Below are positions 22,246 through 35,289 of a DNA stretch of 64,000 nucleotides, piece after piece. Every line of letters begins with the position of its first letter. Within the stretch, counting starts at the first letter, position 1. Location of the stretch: the NCBI RefSeq assembly GCF_014529535.1, contig NW_023504022.1, positions 9,735,028-9,799,027 of the forward strand. The letters run 5' to 3'. Below the pieces are notes generated by a model that saw only the letters and a program-made list of their open reading frames with translations, was not told the origin of the DNA and did no database searches. The stretch is from Bradysia coprophila. Its lineage: Eukaryota; Arthropoda; Insecta; Diptera; Sciaridae. Both the position numbers and the translations under genes were made by a program.

Positions 22246-24010
22246 TCAAGTTATATCTTCGTTCCTAAATCAGATTATGTTTCTAAACATTAGAATAGTA
22301 GCTTTGCATGTATCCAAAGTATAATGCTGTTATACTAATCGTAAATTGTCGAATCTATTAATAAATTATCATCGCACCTCAACGTTTAAAGGGACGCCTT
22401 GTTATAAAAATTGAAGACAGCCAAAACAAAAATCTGTTTACATTTTATTATACGTTGTCGGATTTCGGTAATTAACGCGAAATTAACTGGTAAATAATTT
22501 GTTACGCGAATTTATGCAGACGTTGTGGCAAATTATCACTTCTCGTTTTTTATATACGGATTTATATGAGTTAAGTACAGAGCGATGGTGCGTGTGGTCT
22601 GATTTTGCGGCAACTTTAAAATGATATTCTTAGAAAGAAAGACAGAGCAACAAAAAAAGAAATGATCATTTATGTAGTTTAGGCGAAAGTGAAATGAGGT
22701 GAAAATGTTTCGTTTCGCCGACAATTTATTTTCTGAAAATTTGTAATTGATAGAGGATATCTTAAGAGACTGCACCTGTTTGCTTATCATTTAATTTTTT
22801 ATTCTCGCTAGTAATTTAACCAACTGTAAGAATGCATGTTTGACATAACATTTTGAAAAGATTAATTAGAAAAAACGAAGAAAAAAAGAATTAAACTTTA
22901 CATATACATGCTACACCATAAAAGATGTAGGTATGCATGCACCATATTTGTCCGTTAAGATAAAAACATTAATCAACAAAGAAGTCAGAAAAAAAATTGT
23001 GAATGAAAAATTCCAATCTTAAATTAAATTTTGTTACGACAAGTTAAAAGTCATCACCTCAATATATATGTATAAACTCCTCTCCGATCAAAATCAGTGG
23101 CCAAAAATTTTTATCTCTATTTTCTGTTATACACAACCATAGTCGATTGGTATGCTCTTAACAATAGACTTTTTTTTCCATATTATTTAGCCTCAAAATA
23201 ATCAACCAAAAAAAAAAACGTTGAATAAAAATGCCTCCGTGAATAATTTCCAATCAGCTACTGTGCATTGATTGTTGCTTATTTTGTTATTTTAAAATTT
23301 AAATTGTAGTCATTTGTTTGGAGGCCTTTCCCAAAGTCATTGTGTGTACATCACATTATATATATATATAACTCGTACGGACAGCACTAAACATTGGTAA
23401 AATTATATAAAAAGATTGTACAACAACAACAAAAACCACATTTAATGTCAAGGAGGAGATAATAGAGCGACGACCATTTTGAATTATATTTTTTTGAGCC
23501 GAAAATAGAATGAGTAATATACCAATTAAACATGGATTCTTGCTTGGAAATGGGAAACACATAAACATTGAATAAACTAAACGTTGCCTGCGTACAATAT
23601 ACGCTGTACATACACGAGAAACTAACAGTAAAATAATGTCGCCGATTATTTTTGCTTAGAGCTTTATTATTTCGATTTTCCTATTAATTTACCCCTAAAT
23701 TATAAGGAACTAACGTAAATGATCGTAAACGTTCGATTAGAGAATCCACAACTCTTTCAATTGTAAAGTTCTACTTCGACCAAAATCTTTATTGTTGATG
23801 ACGGTTTATGCTTCGAAACCGGATAAAACATTTTTATGCGAGATATGTGAAAATAGTTTATAATTTAGGATGAAACATTTTTTGAGTGATCCGAGCCAAG
23901 AATTGATTTTACCTAGCGCAACGACCAAAGCTTCTATACTTACTCAAATATCTTTCATCCATAACAAGAGGATAGCGTCCAGATAATCTTTGACGTGGCT
24001 CACCTGATGG

Positions 24011-24313
24011 TCACTTCATTAATGATCCCAACTTGTCAATAAATTTCTTTGTTTCTGGTCCCATGCAACCTAATGATCCAAAAGCAAGGGGGGTAAATAA
24101 ATAGTTTTCTTTAAGACGCATATAATGATTATGCTTAAATCTCTCCGCTTTATCTGCAATATACCCTGCTTTCTTAGAGGATTCACCGATGTATGAAGGA
24201 GCCAAAGTATCACGTATTGTTACATCCCATAAAAGTGATTTTCCATTACTCCACGGAACTATTGTCATACCATCAGGTCTTTTACCGTCGTCTCTAGAAA
24301 TACCAGGTTGCAA
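24011..24313 (-). pseudogene. 3'-end relic of a non-LTR retrotransposon ORF2
   Basis: A 100-residue open frame reads [20 protein letters not shown], then [35 protein letters not shown] and FIDKLG. This is the characteristic C-terminal domain after reverse transcriptase in many invertebrate LINEs (PDG-T..PW..G, WD.T..DT.A.S, F.P.A.E..G..G). Reverse transcriptase motifs are absent upstream, so it is a 5'-truncated or decayed copy. A dispersed-repeat fragment (24365-24400) abuts its upstream side. Confidence 0.75.
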
Positions 24314-25041
24314 TTTAATTATCGAGGCTTTTACTTCGTTTCAAAGACAGCATTATCTAAGTTTGAAGCTTTTTTTGTCGTCGCTATCGTTGACAGATGA
24401 TGTAGCTGCCTATAGCTATATATGAAATGAAAATATCTTCTGAGAAGTTTTGCAACACTACCAAGATCGTAAAAAGTCCCATGGTAGCATCATAAATGAC
24501 GTCCTTATTTTTTCCGCGTTTTTTTATCCTCATCTGCAATATTTTATGAACTTTTTTGTATGTAGTGTCTGTTTCCATATATACGAGGGGTTTTCCAAAC
24601 GCAGACGTCATTTTTCTACGTTTTCCCGATATATTTCGTTAAATGATCGAGAAGTCTACTTCAACCGGATGTTTAAAAGACTATCGTCATGTTCAGCGAA
24701 ATAGCAGGCACCATCAACGATGTTCGTTGAACGGGAACCATCTTGCCAATTATAGAAGGATCCTTTTAATTATAAAAGAACCTTGAATAAAATCATGTGT
24801 ATATTTGATTTGATTTCATTGAAAAGCGATTACGTGGTCATTCAACAAAATAAAGTGATAAAAACGAAATAAAAATCAAATTAAATTTAAATAATTACAG
24901 AAAACCCTGTTTTTCGATTAAAAACTATCGAGGTCATTTGATTGAAGAATAGATGTGAAAAAAGCCATTGTAATTGTGGATGTTATGTAGGTATAATACT
25001 AAACAAAACGTAAAGTAACAGTACACACAGTACGTACAATT

Positions 25042-26285
25042 TAGAGAGTTTGCGCAAATGACGTAAAAGTGAAAAGTCATTCTGTAAATCCCAACTTATA
25101 TAGCAGGTGGCTATAGCGTATAAGTCAGGTGGTTATAAGTCATAAGTTATGCCGAGGGTGAGGGTGTCATCTTTTGTTTTTTGATTGACCTCAATTATAC
25201 GATTCATGTTGGAGATCTTTGCGATACCACCGAAAGATGATGTTTCTTATTCTGTTTACAGCTCTTCCCATCGCTTCAACCTCTTCATTTCTACAGAAGT
25301 TTTAAGGATTTTTTTTTCAGCAAATATGGCAACTGTTTTGATACCTACCATAAACAAAAACAATTATGAGTTTTACGTGCCAACCTAATTTTCTAGCGTA
25401 AAAATGTTGTTGCGACTCAACAAGAAGTGCTCCAAAACAGCGACAGAAGTTTGGGATCAAGTTTCCGGAACAGTGATTTGTTCTGTGTTATCTGTTTTTC
25501 ACTAGTTTTTCAATCATATCTCTGGATGGTTTCGCTCTAAAGTAGTTTGCGATAATGAAAGGTATTGTCGAGCACGAGACGAATCAGAATATTTCAGTTT
25601 TACGAAAATCTGGTTGGCCGATCAGTAGGTATTTGCCAGAATGCAAGCAAAACAGCGTGTTTTCACTAGTTTTTGAAACATATCTCTGGATGTTTTCACT
25701 CAATAAATGGTGTGCGATATTTCAAATGAAAGTTATTGACGAGACGATACAAAATATTATTTTTTCAGAAAATTGGGTTTGAACATACAACAGCAGCTAA
25801 TGGCGAGAAAGCAAGAAAAACTGAAAACTTTTCTAATTTTCATGTTTTCCCGCACCTCCCTCAGATGTGTCACATCGTGTGACAAAAACTACCACTTTCG
25901 CAACGTGTTGCATACAACGTTTTCGGCAACCAGCTGCGAAAAATGAACTTTTGAAATGCAAAACATAACTCTGCCTTTGACATACATTCTACTGTATGAA
26001 CGAAATATGGTATGAACATTATCGCATTAAATTAAAATCTAATAATGAGTTCAGCTTAGTGAGACAAGGGACTTGCAATGGGTTTTATCGCACTAGTGCT
26101 ATAAAAGCCATGATGTCGACACGACGATTATCTTGAGTATTCGATATATTGGGGTATATTATCGCACTAGATGTGAGATTGACAATCCGAGGCAAAGCCT
26201 CTATTATAAGCAGCGACTTATGACTTAAAGACCGGACTTATAACTTACAAGACGACACTTACACGTCATTTGCGCAAACTGTCTA
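25042..26285. mobile_element. 1.24-kb inverted-repeat element with TA ends
   Basis: The left end TAGAGAGTTTGCGCAAATGA (25042) and the right end tcatttgcgcaaactgtcta (26266-26285) are inverse complements with one change, and similarity extends inward through stretches rich in ttataagtc. The flanking TA suggests a TA-targeting family. The internal sequence is non-coding, with gaaagttattgacgagac-type words shared with the 14-kb element. Confidence 0.75.
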
Positions 26286-28322
26286 TACAACAAGAGTCTT
26301 TTTAAGACTTTTCCACAATACATAACAAATAATAATTCCATTCGAAAACCTATTGACATGAATTGCATAAATTCTGTAAGAAAAATGTTATAATGTAATC
26401 AAAGACAATACCGAATTTGTTATTTCCTAAAAACGGCTAAAAAAAGCAGCACATAACATTGTTCAAGGCATTTTCAAAAACATTATAATTTTTTTGTGCT
26501 AACGTTATTGGTCGAATTGGATATGCTTCTAGAGTTAACAGCGAAAAATAGAAAAAAAAAATAATCCAAAATTCGTTGCACAACGTGCTGAGCATTAAAA
26601 TTAGGATTTTTCGGTAAAGCGTTTTATATAATTGTTTGTTGTTTTTTTGTACGTCTTGTTTGACATAATTTTCATTTAGAGATGGTTTGTTTAGTGCTCT
26701 AGACAAGTTTTTACAACGAAAAATTCGACCATCACAGAAACATTATTCTTTTCTCTCTCCTTTGCTTCAAAAGAAATCCAGTACGAAGCTGGCTTCTTTA
26801 CCTTCTTTACCTCATTGTCATCATAACAAGACACGGATTTTAACGGAGATACCCAAAATGTTTTCAAACATTTTTTGAAAAATTACTAATAAATATGTCA
26901 CAGCTGGATAGGATTTTCGATTTTATGTTGATTTTATGATGTGTGACTTAATTCCTGCAGCTAAATGATGCAGAGCTACACATGTGACGATTGGGTGGTG
27001 GTCGTAAAGTTTGTTGTTTGATTTATTTCAGATAACTATCCAATGATGGCAAATATTTCTTTTCAAATGGATGAATGATGGTCTCCTACAACATATAATC
27101 AAGTGTATCAGGTTTTGTATACTTTTTTTTTGAAAACGAGTTCCGTACCACGATGTTGTAAGGTTTAAATTATGCGATCAGTATGTCTCTGTTGAAAATT
27201 TCATCGTTTGTCGAAGAAAGTTTAGTGAATATGTTCCATGTCCGTAGATAATTACGAGTTCAGTTAATTTTTCTCTAGTTTTCGGCAATTTACCTTTATG
27301 ATTTTCTCTTCAATTATATAGAAGTTTACCTCATTTTCGTCCCCAAAGAATGAAAATATATTTTTCGCACTTATATGCGTTTCGCTTTTGGGAAAACATT
27401 TTCCAATATTTGAGAACTGCAGCATTTTTTACTCTATTGACTTTGTACAATAATTTCCAACAAAACCGATCTTCTATCAATTTTCTTGAATTTCCCCACA
27501 ATTTACTAGATTTTCCTTAATTTTCGCTTATTTTCCTTATTGGGAAAATTTGGAAAAATGTTTTCCCAAAAATAGTCCCTGGTCAGTAACAGGTCAGACC
27601 AACCTGATTCAACCTGACCTGACCTCTTGACCTGAAACCAGTCACAATCACATAACTTCGAAGAAACTTTTAAAATTCTACTGTAGCATTTAATGCTGCA
27701 GGGGAAACTTTTCATATGTTCTTTATTCGGTTAATTTGGCTAAATCATTAACATTCTATAGCTAAACAACGATTCAATAGTTTTTCATGTCTTATGCCCA
27801 TGGGCATAAATTTCGGAATTTTTCTCGTGATTTAGGCTCTTAGCATGAAGAGTAGTGTATCTGTGGCGGACGGTTGATTTTAGGTATTTTTCATATCAGA
27901 TCAGGTTTAGAAACTACCAGAACCTGAACCTGTCATGAATCTCTAAGGTTGTTCTTTTCTTGACCTGACCTTAACTGAATCTGTAATATATTTTAGCTCG
28001 GTCACAGGTATTTTTTACATCAAATCAGTTGTCTATAGTAATAAAATTTGGCGATTTGTACACTCATCTCAAAATACTTAGCAATATTCATGCGACTCTA
28101 TTTTTTCCTAGGTACCACACATTGTTTGTGTGATTGACTCAGATTTTCTGCTGGAATGTTGGAATTTAGGAAAAACGGAAATTAATTTCTTGATAACTTT
28201 TTTGAGTTGGAAAATGTTTTTTATTTAAGATTAAGTTGAATATGAAAGATTTTACAATTTAAAGGTAGAAAATTTCGCCGAGGTTTTTCGATTCAGGTAT
28301 TGTACCTAATATCGAAACAACA

Positions 28323-29038
28323 TTTTTTGCCTATCCCCCCCGGAAAGTGAGAATAACACGTATGTTTACCCCCTACGGAAAGCATGTATATCAGGTAGGG
28401 ATATTTTGAGTGTTTGTGTCCATTCGGGAAAGTTCTTTTCTTACCTAGGGAGGGAAAGTTCATTCCCTCCCTAGTGATGGAATGAATACCTGCTAACACA
28501 AATATTGTTCATAAAATCACGATGAAATAATTTGTGTTACGGTTTTTGTTGTTTTAATGTTTTTCACTACAAATTTTGCAATTATTATTCATCTAATTGA
28601 ACGTTATAGTGACAAAAGCAAAAACAAAATCAAAATAAAACTGAAGATGGTAGTCGGCCATTTTAACTTGTAAAATTCTTATGGCGAGCATATTGGTTAA
28701 ACACACAAAATTTGTCATTTATTTCATCACTTTATTTTCCAATACCATTTCAACACTCTTGCTATTACACTAAACACTGCAAAATTTGTATTAAATATCA
28801 CTAAAACAACAAAACTATTCCACAAATTACATAGCCTGATGTGACATTATGGGATCAAAATTGTAGCAGAAGTGTGAGTCTACTTTATCATTAAACGTTT
28901 CAAAACGCGGTTAACATTCAAATATGCAAATTGTATATTTAAAATTAAAGTGCAAGTAATTAAATGAATCTGTAATTGTGTCCTAAGGGGGTAAACATAC
29001 TTGTTATGCTCACTTTCCGGGGGGGATAGGCAAAAAAA
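28323..29038. mobile_element. 716-bp MITE-like element with ~54-bp inverted termini
   Basis: ttttttgcctatcccccccg (28323) continuing to tatgtttaccccct is matched by its inverse complement at 28984-29038 with only a few differences. A smaller hairpin (gggagggaaagttcattccctccc, about 28447-28470) lies inside. No coding capacity. Confidence 0.8.
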
Positions 29039-29042
29039 TAAC

Positions 29043-29314
29043 TTTCATTGTGTGCAGCGAAAAGTATGCATATCATTCAGGATCAATTTTGTTCACTCGC
29101 GAACTCACTTGTGTGTGTTTAAGCGCCTCGGTTTGAAAACTGTTATTTTGACACGGGTAGTTGCATACCTCGCCTTCGGCTCGGATATGCAAACTCTACC
29201 CTTGTCAAAATAACAGTTTTCAAACCTTGGCGCTTAAACACACACTCGTTAGTTCGGCTCGTATCACAAAATTGATCCCTCATGATATGCATACTTTTCG
29301 CCGCACATAATGAA
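29043..29314. repeat. Long hairpin (~120-bp arms)
   Basis: The arms 29043-29160 and 29195-29314 are near inverse complements, including gcttaaacacac, actgttattttgaca and gcgaaaagtatgcatat. The short loop carries ctcgccttcggctcg. It directly abuts the MITE at 28323-29038 on one side and overlaps the end of the LINE relic on the other, so three repeats are stacked. Confidence 0.85.
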
Positions 29315-30240
29315 ATATACTATTCCTTTTTGTATAGCTACACTTATTCGTTGAATTACGTAAGATGTTGAGCGCTTTTCGTTTGTTACATCGGCAATTT
29401 TACTCCCTATTTTCTTTATCAAATTCATGGCAAGTTTTCCGAAAATTCCAGAAGTTTCTGAGGCGACCGGCACGAAAACAAATTGATTTGATAGTTCGGA
29501 ATAGTGATTGATTTTGACAACTTCTGCTTTCTTGGCTGCATGTCCTGCATGTTTCGATGTTGAGCTCAAATATGATGGAGCGAAGGTATAATCACGTATA
29601 ATCCCAGAGCAATGATTTGCCCTTTGCCCAAGTTATTAGAGTTAATCCGTCTGGCTTCTTCCCATCTGGTCTAGAGCAACCAGATTAGGTGGTTCCATAA
29701 TTGCAGGTACTTCAGCTGATCGTAGCGATCTTTGAAGGATATTATTCACTGTCGCATGTCTGACTTTTGTACCTTTGGATTTTGAACAAGATAGCCCATG
29801 TCGTCCGAATTCGTCAACTTTTTCTCCACAGATGCACTTATGAGGCTGGACAATGGTCGTACCAAGACGAAATGACATTGCGATTCTGAATTCGTCATTA
29901 GACAAATGTGTTCCCAATTGTGGCGATGGTAATACTTGAAGCCAAGCGCCGGTTTCTGTTATAGAATTAGCCAAGAATCTTGCTTTGTCTACTGTTTTCT
30001 CGAAAGATGTGCTCAAGGAATCGATTTTGTTTTTGATTGCGTCCGATTCCCAGATTTTTTGAAAACGTCGTAATCCTCATCTGGCAATTCACCAAACTCT
30101 TCACACCAAAGTCCTTCTGCTTCAGATTTAGGAGGATCAGTCTGTCGGTATTCTTCAGATAACAGATCATCCACCAAATCAGAAACTTGGTAAATTGATG
30201 AGAGAAAGTATGGTAAAGCTATTTCGGTTGCGTGCCTGAT
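29315..30240 (-). pseudogene. Second LINE ORF2 3' relic, frame-broken
   Basis: Minus-strand frames in order: LPYFLSSIYQVSDLVDDLL near 30230-30160; then about 30020-29660, FLANSITETGAWLQVLPSP, FRIAMSFRLG, CICGEKVDEFGRHGLSC and a shortened RSAEVPAIMEP; then about 29570-29400, AGHAAKKAEVVKINHY and FVFVPVASETSGIFG. These are consecutive parts of a LINE ORF2 tail (GAWL..LP, LGT..C.CG..VD..G.HGL.C, then the PDG domain), so one copy has been split by frameshifts and internal loss. The CICG...HGLSC knuckle is intact. It is a longer relative of the relic at 24011-24313. Confidence 0.75.
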
Positions 30241-30245
30241 TCCAA

Positions 30246-30655
30246 CAGAGTTGGATCGGTTATCCGAAAAACCGAAAATTTCGGTTCGGATAGAACCGAA
30301 CCGAGAATTTCGGTTCGGATTGAACCGAACCGAGAATTTCGGTTCGGATTGAACCGAACCGAAAACTTTGGTTTTGTCGAAAAACAATATGAAATGAAGG
30401 CAGACTCGTCAAAATTGATTGATTTCATTATGAACTAACCAAAAAGAAGTAAATGGAGCAATTGCATGATACTTTTATTGAGAATTGAAAATCTCATAAG
30501 TTTTTGTAAAATTCGTTTTCTCACAAAAATCGCATGCAATTGCTCCATTTACTTCTTTTTGTTTAGTTCATAATGAAATCAATCAATTTTGACGAGTCTG
30601 CCTTCATTTCATATTGTTTTACGACAAAACCAAAGTATTCGGTTCGGTTCAAACC
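30246..30655. mobile_element. Foldback element: ~105-bp arms, 29-bp tandem repeats at one end
   Basis: The arm at about 30369-30475 (aacaatatgaaatgaaggca, then cagactcgtcaaaattgatt) is inverted at about 30530-30640 and encloses a loop of about 60 bp. On the left, about 3.5 units of a 29-bp repeat (accgaaccgagaatttcggt tcggattga) run from 30264 to 30368. On the right, part of one such unit (attcggttcggttcaaaccg) remains. Long inverted arms with tandem repeats at the tips recall Drosophila FB-type elements. Confidence 0.75.
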
Positions 30656-31094
30656 GAGCAGGGATTCCAATGATTCTTCCAAAACATCGTCATAGCGTCA
30701 TAGCCATTCATGAAGGAAGAAGTATAAAAGTATTATAGCAGAAGCATGTCTTTCTTCGCTAAGATAAGGTACTCACTCCTGCCTATAATATTGCTGATAT
30801 CGAAGAACTTCAAAAAAACCGTTCAATCCTCCAACAGATTTTTTTTCGCAGTAAGGAATGCGATGACAAACATTTTCCAAATAATATCGCATCTGAAGTG
30901 CCGGCCGGTTATAATTACTTTCGACCGACACTCTTTAAAAGCGAGCACACTTCAAAAGACTTTTTTTCTGCCTTCACAGCTCTGACTTAATTATTATTAC
31001 TTTTTTTGATGTTCTTCGAATTAATTGACATTCAAATGTCCTCAAGTAGATCGAAAACGATGAATTAAAAATTTAATTAGAAAATGCTTTTGAG

Positions 31095-31140
31095 ATGATA
31101 ATGCACAAAAATGGATGGTATCCATTGGTCGTCGGAACAG
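31095..31140 (+). CDS. prd: Candidate first coding exon of paired
   Basis: ATG (31095) opens a 15-codon frame MIMHKNGWYPLVVGT ending ACAG|gtaagt at 31140/31141, a strong donor. It ends one base into a codon, exactly the phase needed by the acceptor at 43428 (G + GT GAT ATG). The joined N-terminus would read ...[11 protein letters not shown], resembling the Drosophila Prd start, where MH(R/K)..NG(Y/W) precedes a D-M-x-S/A-GQGR. The intron would be 12.3 kb. An in-frame stop lies upstream of the ATG. This is an inference from phase and weak similarity; another first exon, or translation from the ATG at 43434, is possible. Confidence 0.35.
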
Positions 31141-32994
31141 GTAAGTTGTTTTTTTTCTATTTTTCAATTGAATGGCCTACCGTCTGATCGATTTCAGTTC
31201 TGTTTGTTATTTGTTAAGTCATTCGGCTTATAGCTACCGAATTTTTCATTTAATTCCTTCCACACATACCCTACATTCCAATGATAAATAGGCTGATGTG
31301 TGCATACATAAGAGCATGCTATAACATTATGTGTTCGTTTTTATTTTGATATGATCGGCTTAATAGAAATCGACTGGAAATATCCATCCGAAAAATACTT
31401 TTGCACCTTAAACGAATATTTTAATTATAAAACTAATTTCTTAGGAAATTCTTTTCTATTGTACTAGCCGGCGAGTTATTGTTATTTATTGTGATGAGCC
31501 CGCCAGCGGATGTAGAAGCACTAAGATGATGTTGGGCGCATCTATTGATTATATCGACCCCATGCTGTGAGCCTACGTTCCTTACACGTTTTTTTTTCGC
31601 TCAACTTTTTTTTCTCTTTATTATTTTCCTAACAAAAAGTCTTGGATGAAAAACTACAATTTCATTATTGATTGACTTTAATTGAGCAAATTTTTTTAAT
31701 GAAGTGCGTATGTGTACAATGTATGATGAATAGAGTACAATTTGTAAGTTATGTATAAGCTACGTGAGCGTCGAAGAGTATTTTACGCCACGATAAAAAT
31801 GAATGAAATATTTTTTGAAAAGTTTTTTTTTTCTGTGTCGGTAGCTATTATTGTTGTGTGCCGGTTGTATGTTATGGTTTGTCTGAGAAAACAGTAATTA
31901 CTTTTAGATGTTTACTGTAAAAAGCTCTATGGGCTTTTTGAAACGTGAGAAGATACAAAAGGCACGTTTACTATACACATGTATCACACGCCATATATTG
32001 AAAATTCATTTGAAATTTCGATAATTTTTTTTGGGTTGTTGAAATGTTTTTTCTTTATTTTTATATATTTTTAATCTATACGAGAAACAATTCGTGGGAA
32101 TGTGTAACGTTGATCTTTCGAAAATCTTATTCGAAATAATTTTTATTTTAATTTTTTATTGTAAATTTGATTATTTTTTTTTAAATACACATATAATAGA
32201 TGATAATAATAATAACAATAATAATAGCCACACATTCGGATTTAGTTTTGGTAATAGCCCAGTCATGCATTTCAAAATAATAATATCGAAAACAAAAGTT
32301 ATATCAAAATCGACATTTTTGTAAGGTATAATGCAAAATAAAAGAAAGGCTCCCATTTAAAATAATGTCCAATTTAAGTGGAAACGAAAGTTTTTCTACA
32401 ACAATTTAGCTATTTTATGTTTTGCAATTAAAATTTTGCCTTAATGGGACACTAACTGTATACCCAGTTTTTTGTGTGTGGAAACTAAAATCTGAAAGAG
32501 TACAAGAGAGAAGTGTCATCGATGCTGTACGAGTTTTTGTATGTTTTTGTTAGTGTGTCAACAAAATTTGAAGATTATTCTGAATTTCAAATTTATTAGA
32601 AAATTTAAAATTTAAAAATTTTTCAAAAATCATCCCTTATGTCCGCTTCTTGTTGAAAAAACTACACACAGAAAAAGAAAATTCAGACACTCCGGGTATG
32701 TGTAAAATTCGTTGGAAAAGTGGAATATACTTCATTGACGTATATGATACATGGACAATGTTTTCTATACGTAAGACACGTTGAAAACGTGTTTACGTAT
32801 TTCGATTATCAGATTTGAATAACTTACGAGTGGGACGGAAGTAAAACGCACATTACGTATGTTCAACGTATATAGTGGATAGTCTTTTACATTGAATTTG
32901 GATCATATTTATATTTCTTAACACTAAGAAGATAAACGACAAAAAAAAATATTTTTTACGATTCAACAATAAGAAATGTCAACCAACACAATTG

Positions 32995-33045
32995 TAGTGC
33001 AACATTAGAAAGATCGAGAGGTCCCCGGTTCAATTCCCAAAGAAG
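32995..33045 (+). pseudogene. tRNA-Phe-like relic
   Basis: The run attagaaagatcgagaggtc followed by cccggttcaattccc matches the anticodon-arm to T-arm part of insect tRNA-Phe (GTTAGACTGAAGATCTAAAG then GTCCCCGGTTCAATCCC), with a deletion that removes part of the anticodon loop. The 5' third is not recognisable. A broken tRNA copy or a fragment of a tRNA-Phe-derived SINE. Confidence 0.5.
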
Positions 33046-34859
33046 TCAATTTTTAATTTAAAGTATTTGTTACCAATAACTGCTAAAATGTACAATAACT
33101 ACTATAAACTGGATAATAAACTGGTAAATCGTAGGTAAATTCAATAAAATTCATATTTTTAAATCTCTGTCACAGTAAAATACGTCTCGCGCGTATTATA
33201 TTCAAGCCCACTGTTGAACTATCTTACCACAGGGGGCACGAATGATACACGCGTAGCACGTAAGAAATTTCGCTCAGTGTATTGTTTACTCTTGTAATGA
33301 TGGCGGAAAATCGACCCTGAGTTTGCCTCTGTTGGATTTTGTTTTGTTTTTCCTAAGCAAAAGAGAATAGAATATTATTTTCGAAGATATTTCGGAAAAC
33401 CTGGAAAAACTATTGGAAAAATGGAATTTTCAGATTTTTTCCACTCTAAAAGTTTGGATCTTTAATCTTTCATTTGAGATTTGAGCCCAACATTGTATGA
33501 TTTGCAGTCGTGGCTCTAAAGATCACAGAAAATACCTCCGCCAATCAATCTTCGAGGGGATAAACAGCGGGGTTGGTTGACTTTGCTACAATTTTCACGT
33601 CAACAAACTGATTTTTCTCACATGAAACATTGGAGTGTAGTAATACAGCTTATAGTAGCAGTATATCGTATATCTGCAATACTTCCATAAAATCCCTAGC
33701 CTAGACTAAATAAAGTGGATAAACATTGTGAGTCCAAGGAGTTGATTTACTGGATACAATTATTTCGATTCTTGAATCAATTTTTATATATTCGTTAACC
33801 ATTCACGGACGATAGATATTAATTAGCTAAATTCAACATCAAAGTGAGCATAAATCAAGCTTGGATATTTTGCATTTTCGAATCGTCTTGGATTATGCCA
33901 TTGAAAAGCGAAATTGGCCGGATCACAATGAAATTGGACAGGCATTTATCAGAAGCGAAGATGGGATTTTCCGGCCGATGGTCGTTTCAAGGATTCCTTG
34001 CACATTAAACATTTTCCGAGGGGTAACCGACTCGGTTAATTGACTACACACCCTTAAAGGAATTGCCGGAGTATCCGGTAAATAATTGTAATTTTCCCTC
34101 AATACGACTTTCATGTGCACTAGAACCATAAACAATCATGAAAGTCGACTAACATTTTCTTATAAAATTTTCTACTTGTGCATGTATTTCTTGTGCTGTA
34201 ACTTTCTTATTTCAGGGGGGTCGGAAAAATCTGTGTTCACTCAATTTGAAAGTTGATTTGTGAATAATCCGACGACTTTCATGTCACTTACAGGAAAGTC
34301 ACCTAAAGCAGCTAAATCTGCACTAGAACCATAAATAATCATGTCTCTAATGTTATCTCCTTTTCTGAAATTATTTTCTCAACTTTTTTATTTGTTTTAT
34401 ATCCAGCACCCATTGTTTATCTTTCTATGGCAAACCAAACCTAATACAATTTATTGAAGGGCAAATTCAGTTGCCGTCTATAATTTGGTTCTGTAAATTT
34501 AAATTGAGCTCATGGATGAAACTGAACAGAACTAAAAAAAATGTGGTCAGCCTAAATATTCGTGATGGCACAAATATTTGTATTACAACGAAAAACTGAA
34601 CGAATTTCAATAAATTTTGTGATAGCCCAGATAATTTGTGACAGCACAAAAATTGGAAACACAAAAATTGACACTATATTAAACGGGGTAGTATCCGGGG
34701 TAGTATCCGGGAAGCTGCAACATAGCTCTTCCAAATTTCAGTTTCGCCGAAAGCGTTTCAAAATAATCTGTTCACTGCAAAACGCTCCTTTAACTTTGAC
34801 TTTAGTCTCTATTTGACAACTATATTTACCAACTATTTCCTACAAAAAAATATGTCGCA

Positions 34860-35036
34860 ATGGAATTGAATAATAAAGGAAAATGTCGTGGAATTATTTC
34901 GAAAATTCGTGGAATTGTAGAAATTAATTGGAATTATAGGAATTGAATGTCGAATCCGGCAAGTATAGGTGTTAATCCGGTAATTGAAGTAATAAAAGGA
35001 ATTGAAAGCAATTAAAAGGAATTAGTAATTGATTTG
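34860..35036 (+). repeat. Degenerate ggaatt-rich tract
   Basis: The words ggaattg, ggaattat, ggaattga and gaattgaa recur irregularly over about 175 bp. It looks like decayed simple-sequence DNA with no fixed period. Confidence 0.6.
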
Positions 35037-35289
35037 CCACCATTTCGGCCAGTCGGTTACCCCTCGACATTTTCAAAACTGGTAGAGAAGAAATGGGTAG
35101 GTTAATTTACCACGAAGATATCAAGATGAATTTTCAAGAATATTTGTGGTGCCCTATCAAAACTTTTAACATTGACCGTGTTGGTTAAATTTCAATTTCT
35201 ACAGCAAATAAAGTCAAAAAAAATGTTATTATCGAATCTCTTACTTCATTATTTTTAACATATACGTTTTGAACGACCGTACTAGAGCC

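Larger units (their letters stand above)
15978..24010. other. 8-kb stretch without a recognised gene
   Basis: Apart from the repeats listed separately (17.5-18.1, 19.5-20.0, 20.7, 21.8 and 22.1 kb) I see only AT-rich DNA with oligo-A/T runs. A TATA dinucleotide microsatellite of 12-14 nt lies at about 23360. No open frame here has composition or motifs of a known protein. Confidence 0.6.

Noticed and set aside
24384..24611. 75-residue minus-strand frame upstream of the LINE relic
   Set aside because: No reverse-transcriptase motif; it overlaps a dispersed-repeat fragment and AT-rich DNA.
32995..33045. Functional tRNA-Phe gene
   Set aside because: The anticodon loop is damaged and the acceptor and D arms are not recognisable.
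33861..34043. 60-residue open frame (MDILHFRIVLDYAIEKRN...)
   Set aside because: Reads somewhat protein-like but has no recognised motif, no splice sites in phase and no neighbours in support.
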